From the NCBI GenBank assembly GCA_014860585.1, contig JACZJL010000119.1:1-49011 (forward strand): a stretch of 49,011 nucleotides of DNA, in the 5' to 3' direction. The notes under the pieces were generated by a model. It saw only the letters and a list, made by a program, of their open reading frames with translations. It was not told the origin of the DNA and searched no databases. Numbering within the stretch: position 1 is the first letter of the stretch; each line of letters opens with the position of its first letter. Both the position numbers and the translations under genes were made by a program. The stretch is from Bacteroidales bacterium. GTDB lineage: Bacteria; Bacteroidota; Bacteroidia; Bacteroidales; 4484-276. Positions 25,186-35,165 of this stretch are shown here, piece by piece.

Positions 25186-25670
25186 ATAAATTGTTAATGA
25201 AACACTTGCAACTAACAAATAGGACTTAAACGCAGCCGCAAATAACGGACTGTCCGGTCGGTTTTGGTGAATCTGCGGCTGAAGTTTGATCAAAAAAATC
25301 ATGCTTTGTCCTAAATTCGCACACATGATTTTACAAGGATTAATTGCTGCCCGAAACCCGTTCTCTTTACCGGCGCCAACCTGGGATAAAAAAGAGAATT
25401 TTCACTAAAGGCATTGCCATCAGAAATGTTTCCATAAATTTGCAACCAATAAAAAAATGGATAATGGTTATCACGGCACAACAACGAAGCAGTAACCACT
25501 TACCCGCACCTGATGAAGACAGCAGGATGCCGGGCTTTGTAGCTTTGTCCTGTGCCGCCGGCAACCAGCACCACCCCACACCGGCTGCCCCTGCAAAAAC
25601 AGGGGCAACCTGGATAGACAGAGCCGTGCGTGCTAAATGTCTTAACCTTTAGTAATTTTTTTATCAAAAT
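25186..25670. other. Intergenic region with an 8-bp inverted repeat
   Basis: About 485 bp without a convincing gene. CAGCCGCA (25233-25240) and TGCGGCTG (25274-25281) could pair around a 33-nt loop shortly after the Mrr-like gene. The short frames in both directions have no family-like sequence. Confidence 0.45.
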
Positions 25671-26210
25671 ATGAAACCAACGAAGAACAGAGTCTTTTGT
25701 AAGGATAGTAGAAGATCAAAAATGCTTTTTGAAACTGAAAAAAAAGCAGATACTTTTATTAAGTTTAATAGTGAGACTATAGAACAAGAGTCTGGCTATA
25801 AACCAGAAAGAAGTTATTTCTGTGTATATTGCGGTGGTTGGCATGTAACTAGCCATAAAGAATGTTCAACGACACTGTCAAGAACAGAGAAAGTCTTGAA
25901 TGAATACAAACAAGAAATAGAAAAGAAAGCAAAATTACTAGAAACCAAAGCCATTTTGCGTTCAGAAAAACAAGAGAAGTTAAAAAAAAGCTTAGAAACA
26001 CTTGAAAAATCTATTTCTATGATGGAGTTTTCAAAATTAGATTTAAAATGCACCATTGAATTACTTACTAAAGCTAATGAAGAATTGAGAAATATTAAAA
26101 GTATCGGAGCCACATTTAAAGGTAGTAGTAAAAGAAAAAAAGATGCACAAGAAAAACTTAATATATTGAATGAAAGAATTAAAATTATTGAAATAAAGAC
26201 CATCCATTAA
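25671..26210 (+). CDS. Small zinc-ribbon / coiled-coil protein, unknown
   Basis: A 179-residue protein. The N-terminal 65 residues contain KNRVFCKDSRRSKMLFETEK and a CVYCGGWHVTSH motif (CxxC plus His residues), likely metal-binding. The remaining 110 residues are Lys/Glu-rich helices with coiled-coil character. I recall the N-terminal sequence style from unassigned Bacteroidota accessory proteins, but no function. It lies alone between the Mrr-like gene and the helicase gene. Confidence 0.6.
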   Translation: MKPTKNRVFCKDSRRSKMLFETEKKADTFIKFNSETIEQESGYKPERSYFCVYCGGWHVTSHKECSTTLSRTEKVLNEYKQEIEKKAKLLETKAILRSEKQEKLKKSLETLEKSISMMEFSKLDLKCTIELLTKANEELRNIKSIGATFKGSSKRKKDAQEKLNILNERIKIIEIKTIH

Positions 26211-26414
26211 TAATTTAAACATTTGAAATACAATAGTAATTAGCAAATATGTGCTTTAAAATCGATATGAGATATTTATGCAAATTTTCAATAGTAAGCC
26301 GCTTATACTTTTTTACATTCGGTCTGTAAAGTGCCTGCATTAATTTCCGGCATATTACACTCTATCGATATTTATAATTATAGGCAAACCAATACATAAA
26401 ATAAAAATTAATAC

Positions 26415-29400
26415 ATGACAGCTAAAGAACTATACTCGAGCAAAATTATTTCAATTATAGACAATTACAAGGCCGTTAGCCAAAATCAAATTTTCGTGAT
26501 TTTAGGTCAAACAACTTTGTTGAATATTGATAATCAAAAGAACAATTTTGCAGATCCTGAGACATTCAAGCTTGACAGAAATGAAAATACATTTAATCGT
26601 GAATGGTTTACAAAAACGTTTACTACGCTTAATCTCAAAAAGAGTTATCATATTCTGTCATTTGCACAGTTCAGCTACCTCATTTATTATATTGATCCTT
26701 CATTTTTCAATGATAGAGTAGTCATTATCAAAGACAATCTGAGACAACTCTACCCTATTAGAAAGGATGAATATATTGAGAAAGAAGAGAAAGAAAACAT
26801 TGAACTCCGACCGGATGAGCTGCCTATTTATCAAGCTGAACAGATTACAATAAACGGTAAGCACTATTATTCAGTAAAAACACCTATAAACTCATTTAGC
26901 ACTGTTGATATGTTTACTGAAACTTCTGAATTGGGATTTTCAAACAACCAAGTATACGATACTATTGACATTAGCTCTGACCCATACTCAATAGATGTTT
27001 TTGTCAATGAATGCTTTAGACAAGATGATTTTAATAAAACAGCGATAGTTAAATTTTATAACAAACAACCTTTAAATGTTGCAATAATTCTGATTTTAAA
27101 GCAACTCAATTCACTCTTAAATCAATTTGGTGGAAAACTATTTATTCTTGAAGATGCTCCAATCGCAGCGGAATATCAAGTAGCAGATAAGACAAATGAG
27201 CTATTAATAAAATTTTGGGGTGAAACAGCGAATTTTAGGAATATGGCGGTTTATAAAAACCCAAACATAGGCAGTGAAATTGCAGAGATTTCACAAGGCT
27301 TAGTCGTTGATACCATTGTTAAAGAATATGAAAACTCAATTGTTAATGAACCTTGTCGAGATTTATTCCTAACAGCACCCACGGGTGCGGGAAAATCACT
27401 ACTTTTCCAACTTCCGGCATTTTATATTTCAGAAAAAGGAGATGTGACAATTGTTGTATCACCACTTATTGCATTGATGAAAGACCAAGTTAATGCAATT
27501 ATCAAAGATAGAAATTTTGATAAAGTAGCATACATAAATAGTGAGTTAAGTCTAATTGATCGTGAGAGAATTATTGAAGGCTGTAAAAGTGGTGAAATCG
27601 ACATTTTATATATGTCTCCTGAACTTTTACTCTCTTATGATATTACGCATTTTATTGGATTCAGAAGGTTAGGGCTTATAGTAATTGATGAAGCTCACCT
27701 AATTACAACTTGGGGACGAGATTTTCGCGTTGACTATTGGTTCTTAGGTAATCATATTAGGAAAATTAGAAAATATCATAATCTCCACTTCCCAATGGTT
27801 GCCGTTACTGCAACGGCAATTTATGGTGGGGCTAACGATATGGTGTTTGACAGCATTGATAGCCTTGTAATGCACAATCCGCATATTTTCATTGGGCAAG
27901 TCAAACGTAATGACATTGAATTCATAGTAAATAATTATGAAAGATTTACAGTTAATTATGAATCAAATAAGATAACACAAACCGTTGATTTCATAAAGAA
28001 AATTAATGAAATCGGATTAAAAACATTGGTTTATACACCATACACAAGACACATCCAACAAATTTTAGAACAGCTTAGCGCAGAACAATTAAATATTGCA
28101 ACCGGATATTATGGCTCATTGGACTCATTGAATAAAGAATTCTCTTATCGTCAGTTTAAATGTGGAGAGAGAAAAATTATGATTTCAACAAAAGCTTTTG
28201 GAATGGGTGTTGACATTTCAGATATTCAAGTAGTTTATCATCACGCTCCATCAGGGTTGTTACCAGATTATGTTCAAGAAATTGGAAGGGTAGCAAGAAA
28301 ACCCGAAATTAAAGGATTTGCTACATTAAACTACTCTTCTCAAGATCAAAGATATACCAAAGCACTTCATGGAATGTCTGCTTTAAAGCAGTACCAAATA
28401 AAAGAAGTACTCAAAAAAATCCATAAAGCATACTTAAAGAATGACAAGAACAGAAATCTTCTTTTATCGGTTGATGATTTTGGGCACATTTTCGAAAATG
28501 CATTAGATTTAGATCAGAAGGTTTTAACTGCATTGATGATGATCGAGAAAGATTATTTAGCAAAGAATAGATTCAACGTAATTATTGCAAGACCTAAAAA
28601 GCTATTTGTGAAAGTTTATGCACGAATTTCTGACCTGCATTTGCCAACACTAAATAACAAATATGCTAATACATATAAACTCTTGTCTAAATCTGGAAAT
28701 GGCAACTCAGTTATTGAAATGGATTTAGATAGGTTATGGCATGACTTCTTCAATAACAAAAGTTTCCCAATCCTCAAAAGGGATTTTTATACAGGCTATT
28801 TGTTCAAAGAGGACAATATTAACCTTGTTCCACAATTAAAAATTTCTTTTGAAAGGCTTGATAGTTTTAATTCTGTGTTCAACAAACTACAATCGCTATT
28901 AAATACAGTTCAAGATATTTTTGCAAATTCAGATGGTTACTTCAAACAAGACATTTTTCAATTAAAACTCAACAATGTTTTACAAGATTTAGAAAAGGCA
29001 GAAAAGCTCAGTAAGTTTATTTTATCATCGTATTCAGGTAAGCAGATCCAACCAGGTGTGATTGAAGGTGATGCATTTCTTCAACAAAGAAGAAGTATAG
29101 ACGGATTTGAATATAGAGTATTTAACACAAAACACCTGCAAAGTTTCAATGCACTCTTAACTAGACTGAACAACCTTTTTAGCAACACAGAAAGCACGAA
29201 AGTAGAACGATTTGTGACAAATAAAGAGTCTAATGCTATAAACTATGTTAGACTTGGGTACTTTTTAGAAATTTTGGAATTGGGTACTTTTGAAATTAAA
29301 GGTGGAGAGAATCCAATGATATTCATACGTATCAACGATCCAAACAGAATTGAAAGAGATTCAAATTATTTAGGCTATACTAATAGTTTGCTTAGTAAAA

Positions 29401-30080
29401 CACTTGAAAGACATTACTTAAGCAATGAGATATTTGACCACTTCTTTTTAAGAAGCTTTACAAATCTCGAACGCTGGAACTTTATCGAAGACTTTTTCCT
29501 CGGCTCGGATGTTGATCTCTTATTAGAAAAATTTAAGGGTGGTGAAGCAAATAACATTGATATATTAGATACGCTCAAAAAAAAAGATTTTTTATTAGTG
29601 GAAACTCAAACGAAACACAATGATGACTCAAATGTTCATATTTTTCATCCTTCCGCTGATCGTTTCTATTTTTTAAAAGATTTAATAACAATTCATAATG
29701 ACAATGGAATAAAAACAATGCGAATTTCTGAATGGCTAAGAGAAGACCCAATCGCGTTTGACATAGTTAGAAGAGAAAATACGTTAAAAGTCAACAAGGA
29801 AGTTTTTGAAATTTTAATTTCAAAGCTAAAGGCTTACCATCCCCAGTATTTTATTGACGCACTTGGTTTAAAAGCAAGAATTTCTTTTAAAGGTTACGAT
29901 CGTATTGTTCAGGCAATTGTTCCATATTCAGACAGACCTGTTGAATTTTACAAATGGTGGATTGACAATCCTGACAGCGTCAATTTAACATTAGAAGAAA
30001 AAGTAAAGTTGTTTGACAAGGTCTATATGCTAAAACCAACTGCATTGAAAAGAGAACATAGAAGACTATTAAAGAAATAA
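26415..30080 (+). CDS. RecQ-like superfamily 2 helicase, large
   Basis: A 1221-residue ATP-dependent helicase. The first 300 residues are unrecognised. The motor follows: Walker A TAPTGAGKS (K327), motif Ia VVSPLIALMKDQV, Walker B D425EAH428 in VIDEAHLITTWGRDF, motif III VAVTATA, and in the second lobe GMGVDISDIQVVYHHAP with the motif VI EIGRVAR. The order and the PLIALMKDQV/DEAH-W-G pattern are RecQ-like. The C-terminal 550 residues lack an obvious zinc-binding or HRDC domain and are far longer than in RecQ itself (about 600 aa in total). It is AT-rich like the two genes before it. Context suggests a defence or DNA-repair role, possibly as a single-gene system. Confidence 0.85.
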   Translation: MTAKELYSSKIISIIDNYKAVSQNQIFVILGQTTLLNIDNQKNNFADPETFKLDRNENTFNREWFTKTFTTLNLKKSYHILSFAQFSYLIYYIDPSFFNDRVVIIKDNLRQLYPIRKDEYIEKEEKENIELRPDELPIYQAEQITINGKHYYSVKTPINSFSTVDMFTETSELGFSNNQVYDTIDISSDPYSIDVFVNECFRQDDFNKTAIVKFYNKQPLNVAIILILKQLNSLLNQFGGKLFILEDAPIAAEYQVADKTNELLIKFWGETANFRNMAVYKNPNIGSEIAEISQGLVVDTIVKEYENSIVNEPCRDLFLTAPTGAGKSLLFQLPAFYISEKGDVTIVVSPLIALMKDQVNAIIKDRNFDKVAYINSELSLIDRERIIEGCKSGEIDILYMSPELLLSYDITHFIGFRRLGLIVIDEAHLITTWGRDFRVDYWFLGNHIRKIRKYHNLHFPMVAVTATAIYGGANDMVFDSIDSLVMHNPHIFIGQVKRNDIEFIVNNYERFTVNYESNKITQTVDFIKKINEIGLKTLVYTPYTRHIQQILEQLSAEQLNIATGYYGSLDSLNKEFSYRQFKCGERKIMISTKAFGMGVDISDIQVVYHHAPSGLLPDYVQEIGRVARKPEIKGFATLNYSSQDQRYTKALHGMSALKQYQIKEVLKKIHKAYLKNDKNRNLLLSVDDFGHIFENALDLDQKVLTALMMIEKDYLAKNRFNVIIARPKKLFVKVYARISDLHLPTLNNKYANTYKLLSKSGNGNSVIEMDLDRLWHDFFNNKSFPILKRDFYTGYLFKEDNINLVPQLKISFERLDSFNSVFNKLQSLLNTVQDIFANSDGYFKQDIFQLKLNNVLQDLEKAEKLSKFILSSYSGKQIQPGVIEGDAFLQQRRSIDGFEYRVFNTKHLQSFNALLTRLNNLFSNTESTKVERFVTNKESNAINYVRLGYFLEILELGTFEIKGGENPMIFIRINDPNRIERDSNYLGYTNSLLSKTLERHYLSNEIFDHFFLRSFTNLERWNFIEDFFLGSDVDLLLEKFKGGEANNIDILDTLKKKDFLLVETQTKHNDDSNVHIFHPSADRFYFLKDLITIHNDNGIKTMRISEWLREDPIAFDIVRRENTLKVNKEVFEILISKLKAYHPQYFIDALGLKARISFKGYDRIVQAIVPYSDRPVEFYKWWIDNPDSVNLTLEEKVKLFDKVYMLKPTALKREHRRLLKK

Positions 30081-30234
30081 TAACTGTGCACAACATCAAG
30101 GCTTTATTTAATAGGGCTTTCAGCGGCAACTCAACCACTTCACCCCCATCAATCATCGGTGCAAATTGCTGTAAAATCAACCGCAATCCCCTACAGACCA
30201 CCCACACCCCCCACCACCACCAAACCAAACGAAT

Positions 30235-32616
30235 ATGAATCAGGCAGTACATAACAAATTAATTGCTTTTATCTGGACGATAGCAGACGATTGTTTGCGC
30301 GATGTGTATGTGAGAGGTAAGTACCGCGATGTGATTTTGCCCATGGTGGTGCTTCGCAGGCTCGATGCTTTGCTGGAACCCACCAAAGCTGCGGTGCTGG
30401 AGGAACTGGTGTTTCAGAAGGAGGAAGCCGGGTTTACAGAGTGGGACGAAAACGGACTGCGGCAGGCCAGCGGTTATGTGTTTTACAACACCAGCAAATG
30501 GACGCTGCAACGCCTGCACGACACCGCCACCAACAACCAGCAAATCCTTCAGGCCAATTTTGAAGATTACCTGAACGGCTTCAGCGTAAACGTAAAGGAG
30601 ATCGTCGAGAAGTTCAAGCTCAAAAGCCAGGTGCGTCACATGGCGGCGAAGGATGTTTTGCTGAACGTGCTGGAGAAGTTCACTTCGCCCTACATCAACC
30701 TGACCCCTTTTGAAAAGAACGATCCCGACGGGCGCAAACTTCCGCCGTTGACCAACCTGGGCATGGGCTATGTGTTTGAGGAGCTGATCCGGAAATTCAA
30801 CGAAGAAAACAACGAAGAGGCCGGAGAGCACTTTACCCCCCGCGAGGTGATTGACCTGATGACGCACATCATCTTTATGCCCGTAAAAGACAAGCTCCCG
30901 CCCGTAATGACCATCTACGATCCTGCGTGCGGCAGCGGCGGGATGCTCACCGAATCGCAGAATTTTGTGAAGGATGAGGAGGGCGAAATTAAAGCCAAAG
31001 GCGATGTGTATCTGTACGGAAAGGAGATCAACGATGAAACCTATGCCATTTGCAAATCGGATATGATGATTAAGGGCAACAATCCTGAGAATATCCGCGT
31101 GGGTTCTACCCTTTCGACCGATGAATTTGCAGGGACGAAGTTCGATTTTATGCTATCCAATCCGCCGTACGGGAAGTCGTGGGCCAGCGAACTGAAGTTC
31201 ATAAAGGACGGCAAAGAGATCATTGACCCCCGCTTCACCATTACACTGAAAAACTATTGGGGCGTGGAGGAGGATGCCGACGCCACCCCGCGTTCGTCGG
31301 ACGGGCAATTGCTTTTCCTGATGGAGATGGTGAACAAAATGAAGCCGCTAACGCAAAATCCGCTGGGCTCGCGCATTGCCTCGGTGCACAACGGCAGCAG
31401 CCTGTTTACGGGCGATGCCGGCGGCGGCGAAAGCAACATCCGCCGCTACATCATCGAAAACGACTGGCTGGAAGCCATTGTGCAATTGCCCAACAATTTG
31501 TTTTACAATACCGGAATTACCACCTACATCTGGATTTTGAGCAACAACAAGGCGGCCCGCCGCAAAGGCAAAGTGCAACTGATTGACGCCGGTTTGTTGT
31601 TTCGCAAGCTGCGCAAGAACTTAGGCAATAAAAACTGCGAGTTTGCGCCCGAACACATTCGCGAAATTGTGTCGGTGTATGAGAAAATGGAAGCCGTTGA
31701 CCGCGTTGTCAATCCTGAAACCAATGAGGAACAGGGCATTGCCGCTCAGATTTTCGACAACACCGATTTTGGGTATTACAAAGTAACCATCGAACGGCCA
31801 AAACGACTGAAAGCGCAGTTTACCCCCGAACGCATTGCCGAACTGAGGTTTGACCGGACTCTGCGTGAACCCATGGCGTGGGCGTACGAAACCTTTGGAG
31901 AGCGCGTATATACCGACCTGAGCAAACACGAAAAGGAGATTGCCGAATGGTGCGAAAAGAATGAACTGAACCTCAGCGCCAAACAAAGCAAAGCGTTGGT
32001 GAGCGAAGCCCTCTGGACAAAGCAACTCGAATTGCTCAACGCCGCCACTGAGCTGATGCAGGCCATCGGCGGCGGCGAATACAACGATTTCAATCTCTTT
32101 CGCGATAGGGTGGATGCGTGCTGTAGAGACAAGGCATGCTGTAGAGACAAGGCGTGCCTTGTCTCTTCAGCCGAAAAAAACACCATCCTGAATGCGGTTT
32201 CCTGGTACGATGCCGCCGCCGAAAAGGTAATAAAAGGCGCCGTAAGACTGACCGGCGACAAACTGGAGCAACTGCTCAGGCATTTGGATTGCAAAGAAAT
32301 GGAATTGGCTGACTACGGATATTTTGCTACTGCCAAAAAGGGTGAGTATATAGAATATGAAACCGAAAGCGATTTGCGCGACACCGAAAATGTTCCGCTC
32401 AAAGAAAACATTTACAATTACTTTTTACGAGAAGTAAAACCACATGTTGCTGAAGCCTGGATAAACTTAAATGCCACCAAAATTGGCTATGAAATAAGTT
32501 TCAATAAATACTTCTACCGCCACAAACCATTGCGCAGCATCGAAGAGGTGAGCAGCGATATTTTGAAACTGGAAGCACTGAGCGATGGGTTGATTAAAGA
32601 AATATTGAGTCTGTAA
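30235..32616 (+). CDS. hsdM: Type I restriction-modification DNA methyltransferase (HsdM)
   Basis: A 793-residue N6-adenine methyltransferase subunit. An N-terminal helical domain begins LIAFIWTIADDCLRDVYVRG. The SAM-binding motif is DPACGSGGML (D229) and the catalytic motif NPPY (N309-Y312). It has the expected EEAGEHFTPREVIDLM and later FYNTGITTYIWIL segments. Longer than typical HsdM (about 500-550) through a C-terminal extension. Inside this extension two CRDKAC repeats are encoded by a repeat insertion. It is the first gene of the hsd operon, and the next gene starts 1 bp after its stop. More GC-rich than the upstream helicase. Confidence 0.95.
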   Translation: MNQAVHNKLIAFIWTIADDCLRDVYVRGKYRDVILPMVVLRRLDALLEPTKAAVLEELVFQKEEAGFTEWDENGLRQASGYVFYNTSKWTLQRLHDTATNNQQILQANFEDYLNGFSVNVKEIVEKFKLKSQVRHMAAKDVLLNVLEKFTSPYINLTPFEKNDPDGRKLPPLTNLGMGYVFEELIRKFNEENNEEAGEHFTPREVIDLMTHIIFMPVKDKLPPVMTIYDPACGSGGMLTESQNFVKDEEGEIKAKGDVYLYGKEINDETYAICKSDMMIKGNNPENIRVGSTLSTDEFAGTKFDFMLSNPPYGKSWASELKFIKDGKEIIDPRFTITLKNYWGVEEDADATPRSSDGQLLFLMEMVNKMKPLTQNPLGSRIASVHNGSSLFTGDAGGGESNIRRYIIENDWLEAIVQLPNNLFYNTGITTYIWILSNNKAARRKGKVQLIDAGLLFRKLRKNLGNKNCEFAPEHIREIVSVYEKMEAVDRVVNPETNEEQGIAAQIFDNTDFGYYKVTIERPKRLKAQFTPERIAELRFDRTLREPMAWAYETFGERVYTDLSKHEKEIAEWCEKNELNLSAKQSKALVSEALWTKQLELLNAATELMQAIGGGEYNDFNLFRDRVDACCRDKACCRDKACLVSSAEKNTILNAVSWYDAAAEKVIKGAVRLTGDKLEQLLRHLDCKEMELADYGYFATAKKGEYIEYETESDLRDTENVPLKENIYNYFLREVKPHVAEAWINLNATKIGYEISFNKYFYRHKPLRSIEEVSSDILKLEALSDGLIKEILSL
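32119..32166. repeat. In-frame palindromic repeat insertion in hsdM
   Basis: Two tandem 18-nt copies of TGCTGTAGAGACAAGGCR (32119-32136, 32137-32154) run into a perfect palindrome AGAGACAAGGC-GT-GCCTTGTCTCT (32143-32166). It adds the CCRDKACCRDKACLVSS stretch to HsdM without breaking the frame. Confidence 0.8.
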
Positions 32617-32617
32617 G

Positions 32618-33796
32618 ATGAGAAGCGACAAAAAAATAACAACCGACAAGGCCTACGCTGAGGCGCTGCAATCCATTGCAAAAACAATAGAGCGTGCTCA
32701 GGTTAAAATGGTGATGGCTGCTAATTCCCAGCTTCTCTGGGCTTACTGGAGCATCGGAAACGAACTGTCGGCCCGCACAAAAGCTAATGCATGGGGAGCA
32801 AAGGTGATTGACACGTTTTCGAAAGATTTGCGAAAAAAATTTCCTGCCATCAAAGGCTTTTCTGCACGCAACTTATTGTACATGCGGCAGTTTGCTGAGG
32901 CTTATTCCCCCGGCAACATTCTTCAGTTAAACAACCTTTGGGAGCAGGTAAAATCAAATGCGCAACCGCTGGTTGCGTTATTAAAAAGCGGCGAAGGTTT
33001 TGAATCTGCAATTACGCAACCAGTGGTTGCGCAATTTACCGAAACCGATTTTACCAATTCGCTAATAGGCAAAATTGGCTGGTCGCATCACCTGGTGTTG
33101 ATGGATAAGTGCCCGCAGATGGTCAGCCGTTTCTGGTATATGCTTAACACATTAGAGCATGGCATAAGTAAAAACATATTACTGATGCAGATAGAAGCGG
33201 GCTTGTTCGAAAGGCAAATGGCACTTAAAAAAGTATGCAATTTTAATTCTATCTTGCCGGCGCCGCAATCCGATTTTGCCAATTACCTGCTGAAAGACCC
33301 CTACATTTTTGATTTTGTGCAGGCCAAAGAAAAAGCCGATGAACGCAATATCGAGGAACAACTTACGCAGCATATTACCCAATTTTTGCTGGAACTTAGG
33401 CAGGGCTTTGCTTTTGTTGGCAGGCAATATCCCTTGCGGGTAGGCGGTAAAGAGTATTATGCCGACCTGCTTTTTTACCATACCAAATTACACTGCTATG
33501 TGGTGGTGGAATTGAAAGCCCGTGCCTTTGAACCCGGAGACCCTGCACAACTCAATTTCTATATCAATGTAATCAACGATACCCTGAAAACAGGGCAGGA
33601 CAATGATTCCATAGGTATTTTGCTGTGCAAGGGAAAGAATGAAATTATTGCCGAATATGCGCTCAGAGGATATAACCAACCCATTGGCGTAGCCGACTAT
33701 GTGTTGAGTAAGGCAATACCCGAAAATTTACAATCTACCTTGCCCCAAATTGAAGATTTGGAACAAGAACTAAAAGATCTCGACCATGAAAATTAA
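32618..33796 (+). CDS. DUF1016 / YhcG-type PD-(D/E)xK nuclease
   Basis: A 392-residue protein of the DUF1016 (YhcG) family. The N-terminal half is helical, with LLWAYWSIGNELSAR and KGFSARNLLYMRQFAEAY, typical of the family. The C-terminal half carries a PD-(D/E)xK nuclease core: D283 in YYADLLFYH and E298-L-K300 in VVVELKARAFEPGD. Members are often found inside type I restriction operons and elsewhere in defence islands, but their role is not settled. Translation is coupled on both sides: it starts 1 bp after hsdM ends and overlaps hsdS by 11 bp. Confidence 0.92.
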   Translation: MRSDKKITTDKAYAEALQSIAKTIERAQVKMVMAANSQLLWAYWSIGNELSARTKANAWGAKVIDTFSKDLRKKFPAIKGFSARNLLYMRQFAEAYSPGNILQLNNLWEQVKSNAQPLVALLKSGEGFESAITQPVVAQFTETDFTNSLIGKIGWSHHLVLMDKCPQMVSRFWYMLNTLEHGISKNILLMQIEAGLFERQMALKKVCNFNSILPAPQSDFANYLLKDPYIFDFVQAKEKADERNIEEQLTQHITQFLLELRQGFAFVGRQYPLRVGGKEYYADLLFYHTKLHCYVVVELKARAFEPGDPAQLNFYINVINDTLKTGQDNDSIGILLCKGKNEIIAEYALRGYNQPIGVADYVLSKAIPENLQSTLPQIEDLEQELKDLDHEN

Positions 33797-35165
33797 CTTG
33801 GAAACATACCCTACCTACAAACCCTCTGGTGTGGAGTGGCTGGGGGAGATTCCTGAACATTGGGAGGTTAGTAGACTTAAGAATCATATTGATCTGATTA
33901 CTGGGTATCCTTTCAAAAGTGAAAAATACACGACAGAAGGTATTAAATTGGCTCGGGGCATCAATGTAAAGGAGGGAGTATTTAATTGGGATGAAACAAG
34001 ATATTGGCCAGCTTTAGAAAAACATCTGGAAGATTTTTTACTTGAGACAAATGATATATTAATTGGCATGGACGGATCGAAAGTTGGAAAAAATTTCTGT
34101 AAAGTTAAAGAAAGTGACCTGCCCATTTTGTTGCTTCAACGTGTTGCAAGATTGAGAGCAAATGGTTCCTTGAAATCTGATTTTTTATTCTATAATTTCT
34201 TAAATAAGAACTTCTTAATATGGGTGGAAATGTCCAAGACAGACCCAATGGTTCCTCATATTGCTCCAACGGATATTCACGATTTTATCATTCCTATTCC
34301 CCCTCTATCCGAGCAAACCGCCATTGCCGCCTTTCTCGACCGCAAAACAGCCCTGATAGAGCAGGCCATTGGCATCAAACAAAAACAAATCGAACTGCTC
34401 AAAGAACGCCGGCAAATCCTCATTCACAAAGCCGTTACCCGTGGCATTGGGTCGTTGAGCGGAGTCGAAACGCCCAATGTTAAACTAAAAGAGAGCGGCG
34501 TGGAATGGATTGGGGAGATACCGGAGGGGTGGGAGGTGAAGAGGTTGAAAACGTTACTGCAAGAAGGACGGGATGGTATTAGAATTGGCCCATTTGGCAG
34601 TTCAATTAAATCTGAAATTTTAAAACCAAAAGGATTTAAAATTTATGGACAAGAACATGTAATTGCAGATGATTTTAGCATTGGAGAAAAGTATATTGAT
34701 GAAAATGATTTTATGAGATTGTCAAACTATGAATTATTTGCTGGAGATATTGTGATAACTATGATGGGAACAACTGGAAAAAGTAAAGTTGTGCCTAATA
34801 GCATTGAACGAGGAATCATGGATAGTCATTTAATCAGAGTTCGAACAAAAAATAATCAAGCAAAACCCGAATTTGTTTCGTTTTTAATTAATGACTCCGA
34901 ATATATTTTTGACCAAATTAAATTAAGAGGTAAGGGTTCAATAATGGAAGGATTAAACTCTTCTATAGTAAAATCGCTTCATTTATTGCTTCCGCCTTTA
35001 AATGAGCAAAAATCAATCCTATTATACATCGATGAAATAAATTCAAAATTTAAAATCACAATTTCCCTCAAAGAGCAGGAAATAGAGAAGCTAAAGGAGT
35101 ACAAAGCGACGTTGATAAACAGTGCGGTAACGGGGAAAATAAAAGTAGATAACGATGACAAGTAA
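33786..35165 (+). CDS. hsdS: Type I restriction specificity subunit (HsdS)
   Basis: A 459-residue two-TRD specificity subunit that sets the DNA recognition sequence of the HsdMSR complex. Each half opens with a GVEW(L/I)GEIPExWEVxRLK segment (residues about 15 and 235), followed by a target recognition domain. It ends with a conserved helix: LPPLSEQTAIAAFLDRKTAL in its PPLSEQ form for the first and PPLNEQKSILLYI for the second. The TRD DNA is visibly more AT-rich than the conserved parts, as expected for exchanged modules. The spacer after the first helix contains GSLSGVETPN, encoded by a palindromic repeat unit. It overlaps both neighbours by 11 bp. Confidence 0.94.
   Translation: MKINLETYPTYKPSGVEWLGEIPEHWEVSRLKNHIDLITGYPFKSEKYTTEGIKLARGINVKEGVFNWDETRYWPALEKHLEDFLLETNDILIGMDGSKVGKNFCKVKESDLPILLLQRVARLRANGSLKSDFLFYNFLNKNFLIWVEMSKTDPMVPHIAPTDIHDFIIPIPPLSEQTAIAAFLDRKTALIEQAIGIKQKQIELLKERRQILIHKAVTRGIGSLSGVETPNVKLKESGVEWIGEIPEGWEVKRLKTLLQEGRDGIRIGPFGSSIKSEILKPKGFKIYGQEHVIADDFSIGEKYIDENDFMRLSNYELFAGDIVITMMGTTGKSKVVPNSIERGIMDSHLIRVRTKNNQAKPEFVSFLINDSEYIFDQIKLRGKGSIMEGLNSSIVKSLHLLLPPLNEQKSILLYIDEINSKFKITISLKEQEIEKLKEYKATLINSAVTGKIKVDNDDK
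34453..34472. repeat. REP-like palindromic unit inside hsdS
   Basis: CGTTGAGCGGAGTCGAAACG, an imperfect palindrome of the same family as the GGTTGAGCCTGTCGAAACC units around the GIY-YIG gene. It lies in frame in the inter-TRD linker. Confidence 0.65.

Noticed and set aside
25344-25652. Frames of 60-100 codons on both strands
   Set aside because: Proline/alanine-rich translation with no conserved pattern and overlap of opposite-strand frames.
31257-32294. Long open frames opposite or shifted to hsdM
   Set aside because: Shadow frames of a GC-rich coding sequence. The hsdM frame carries all family motifs.
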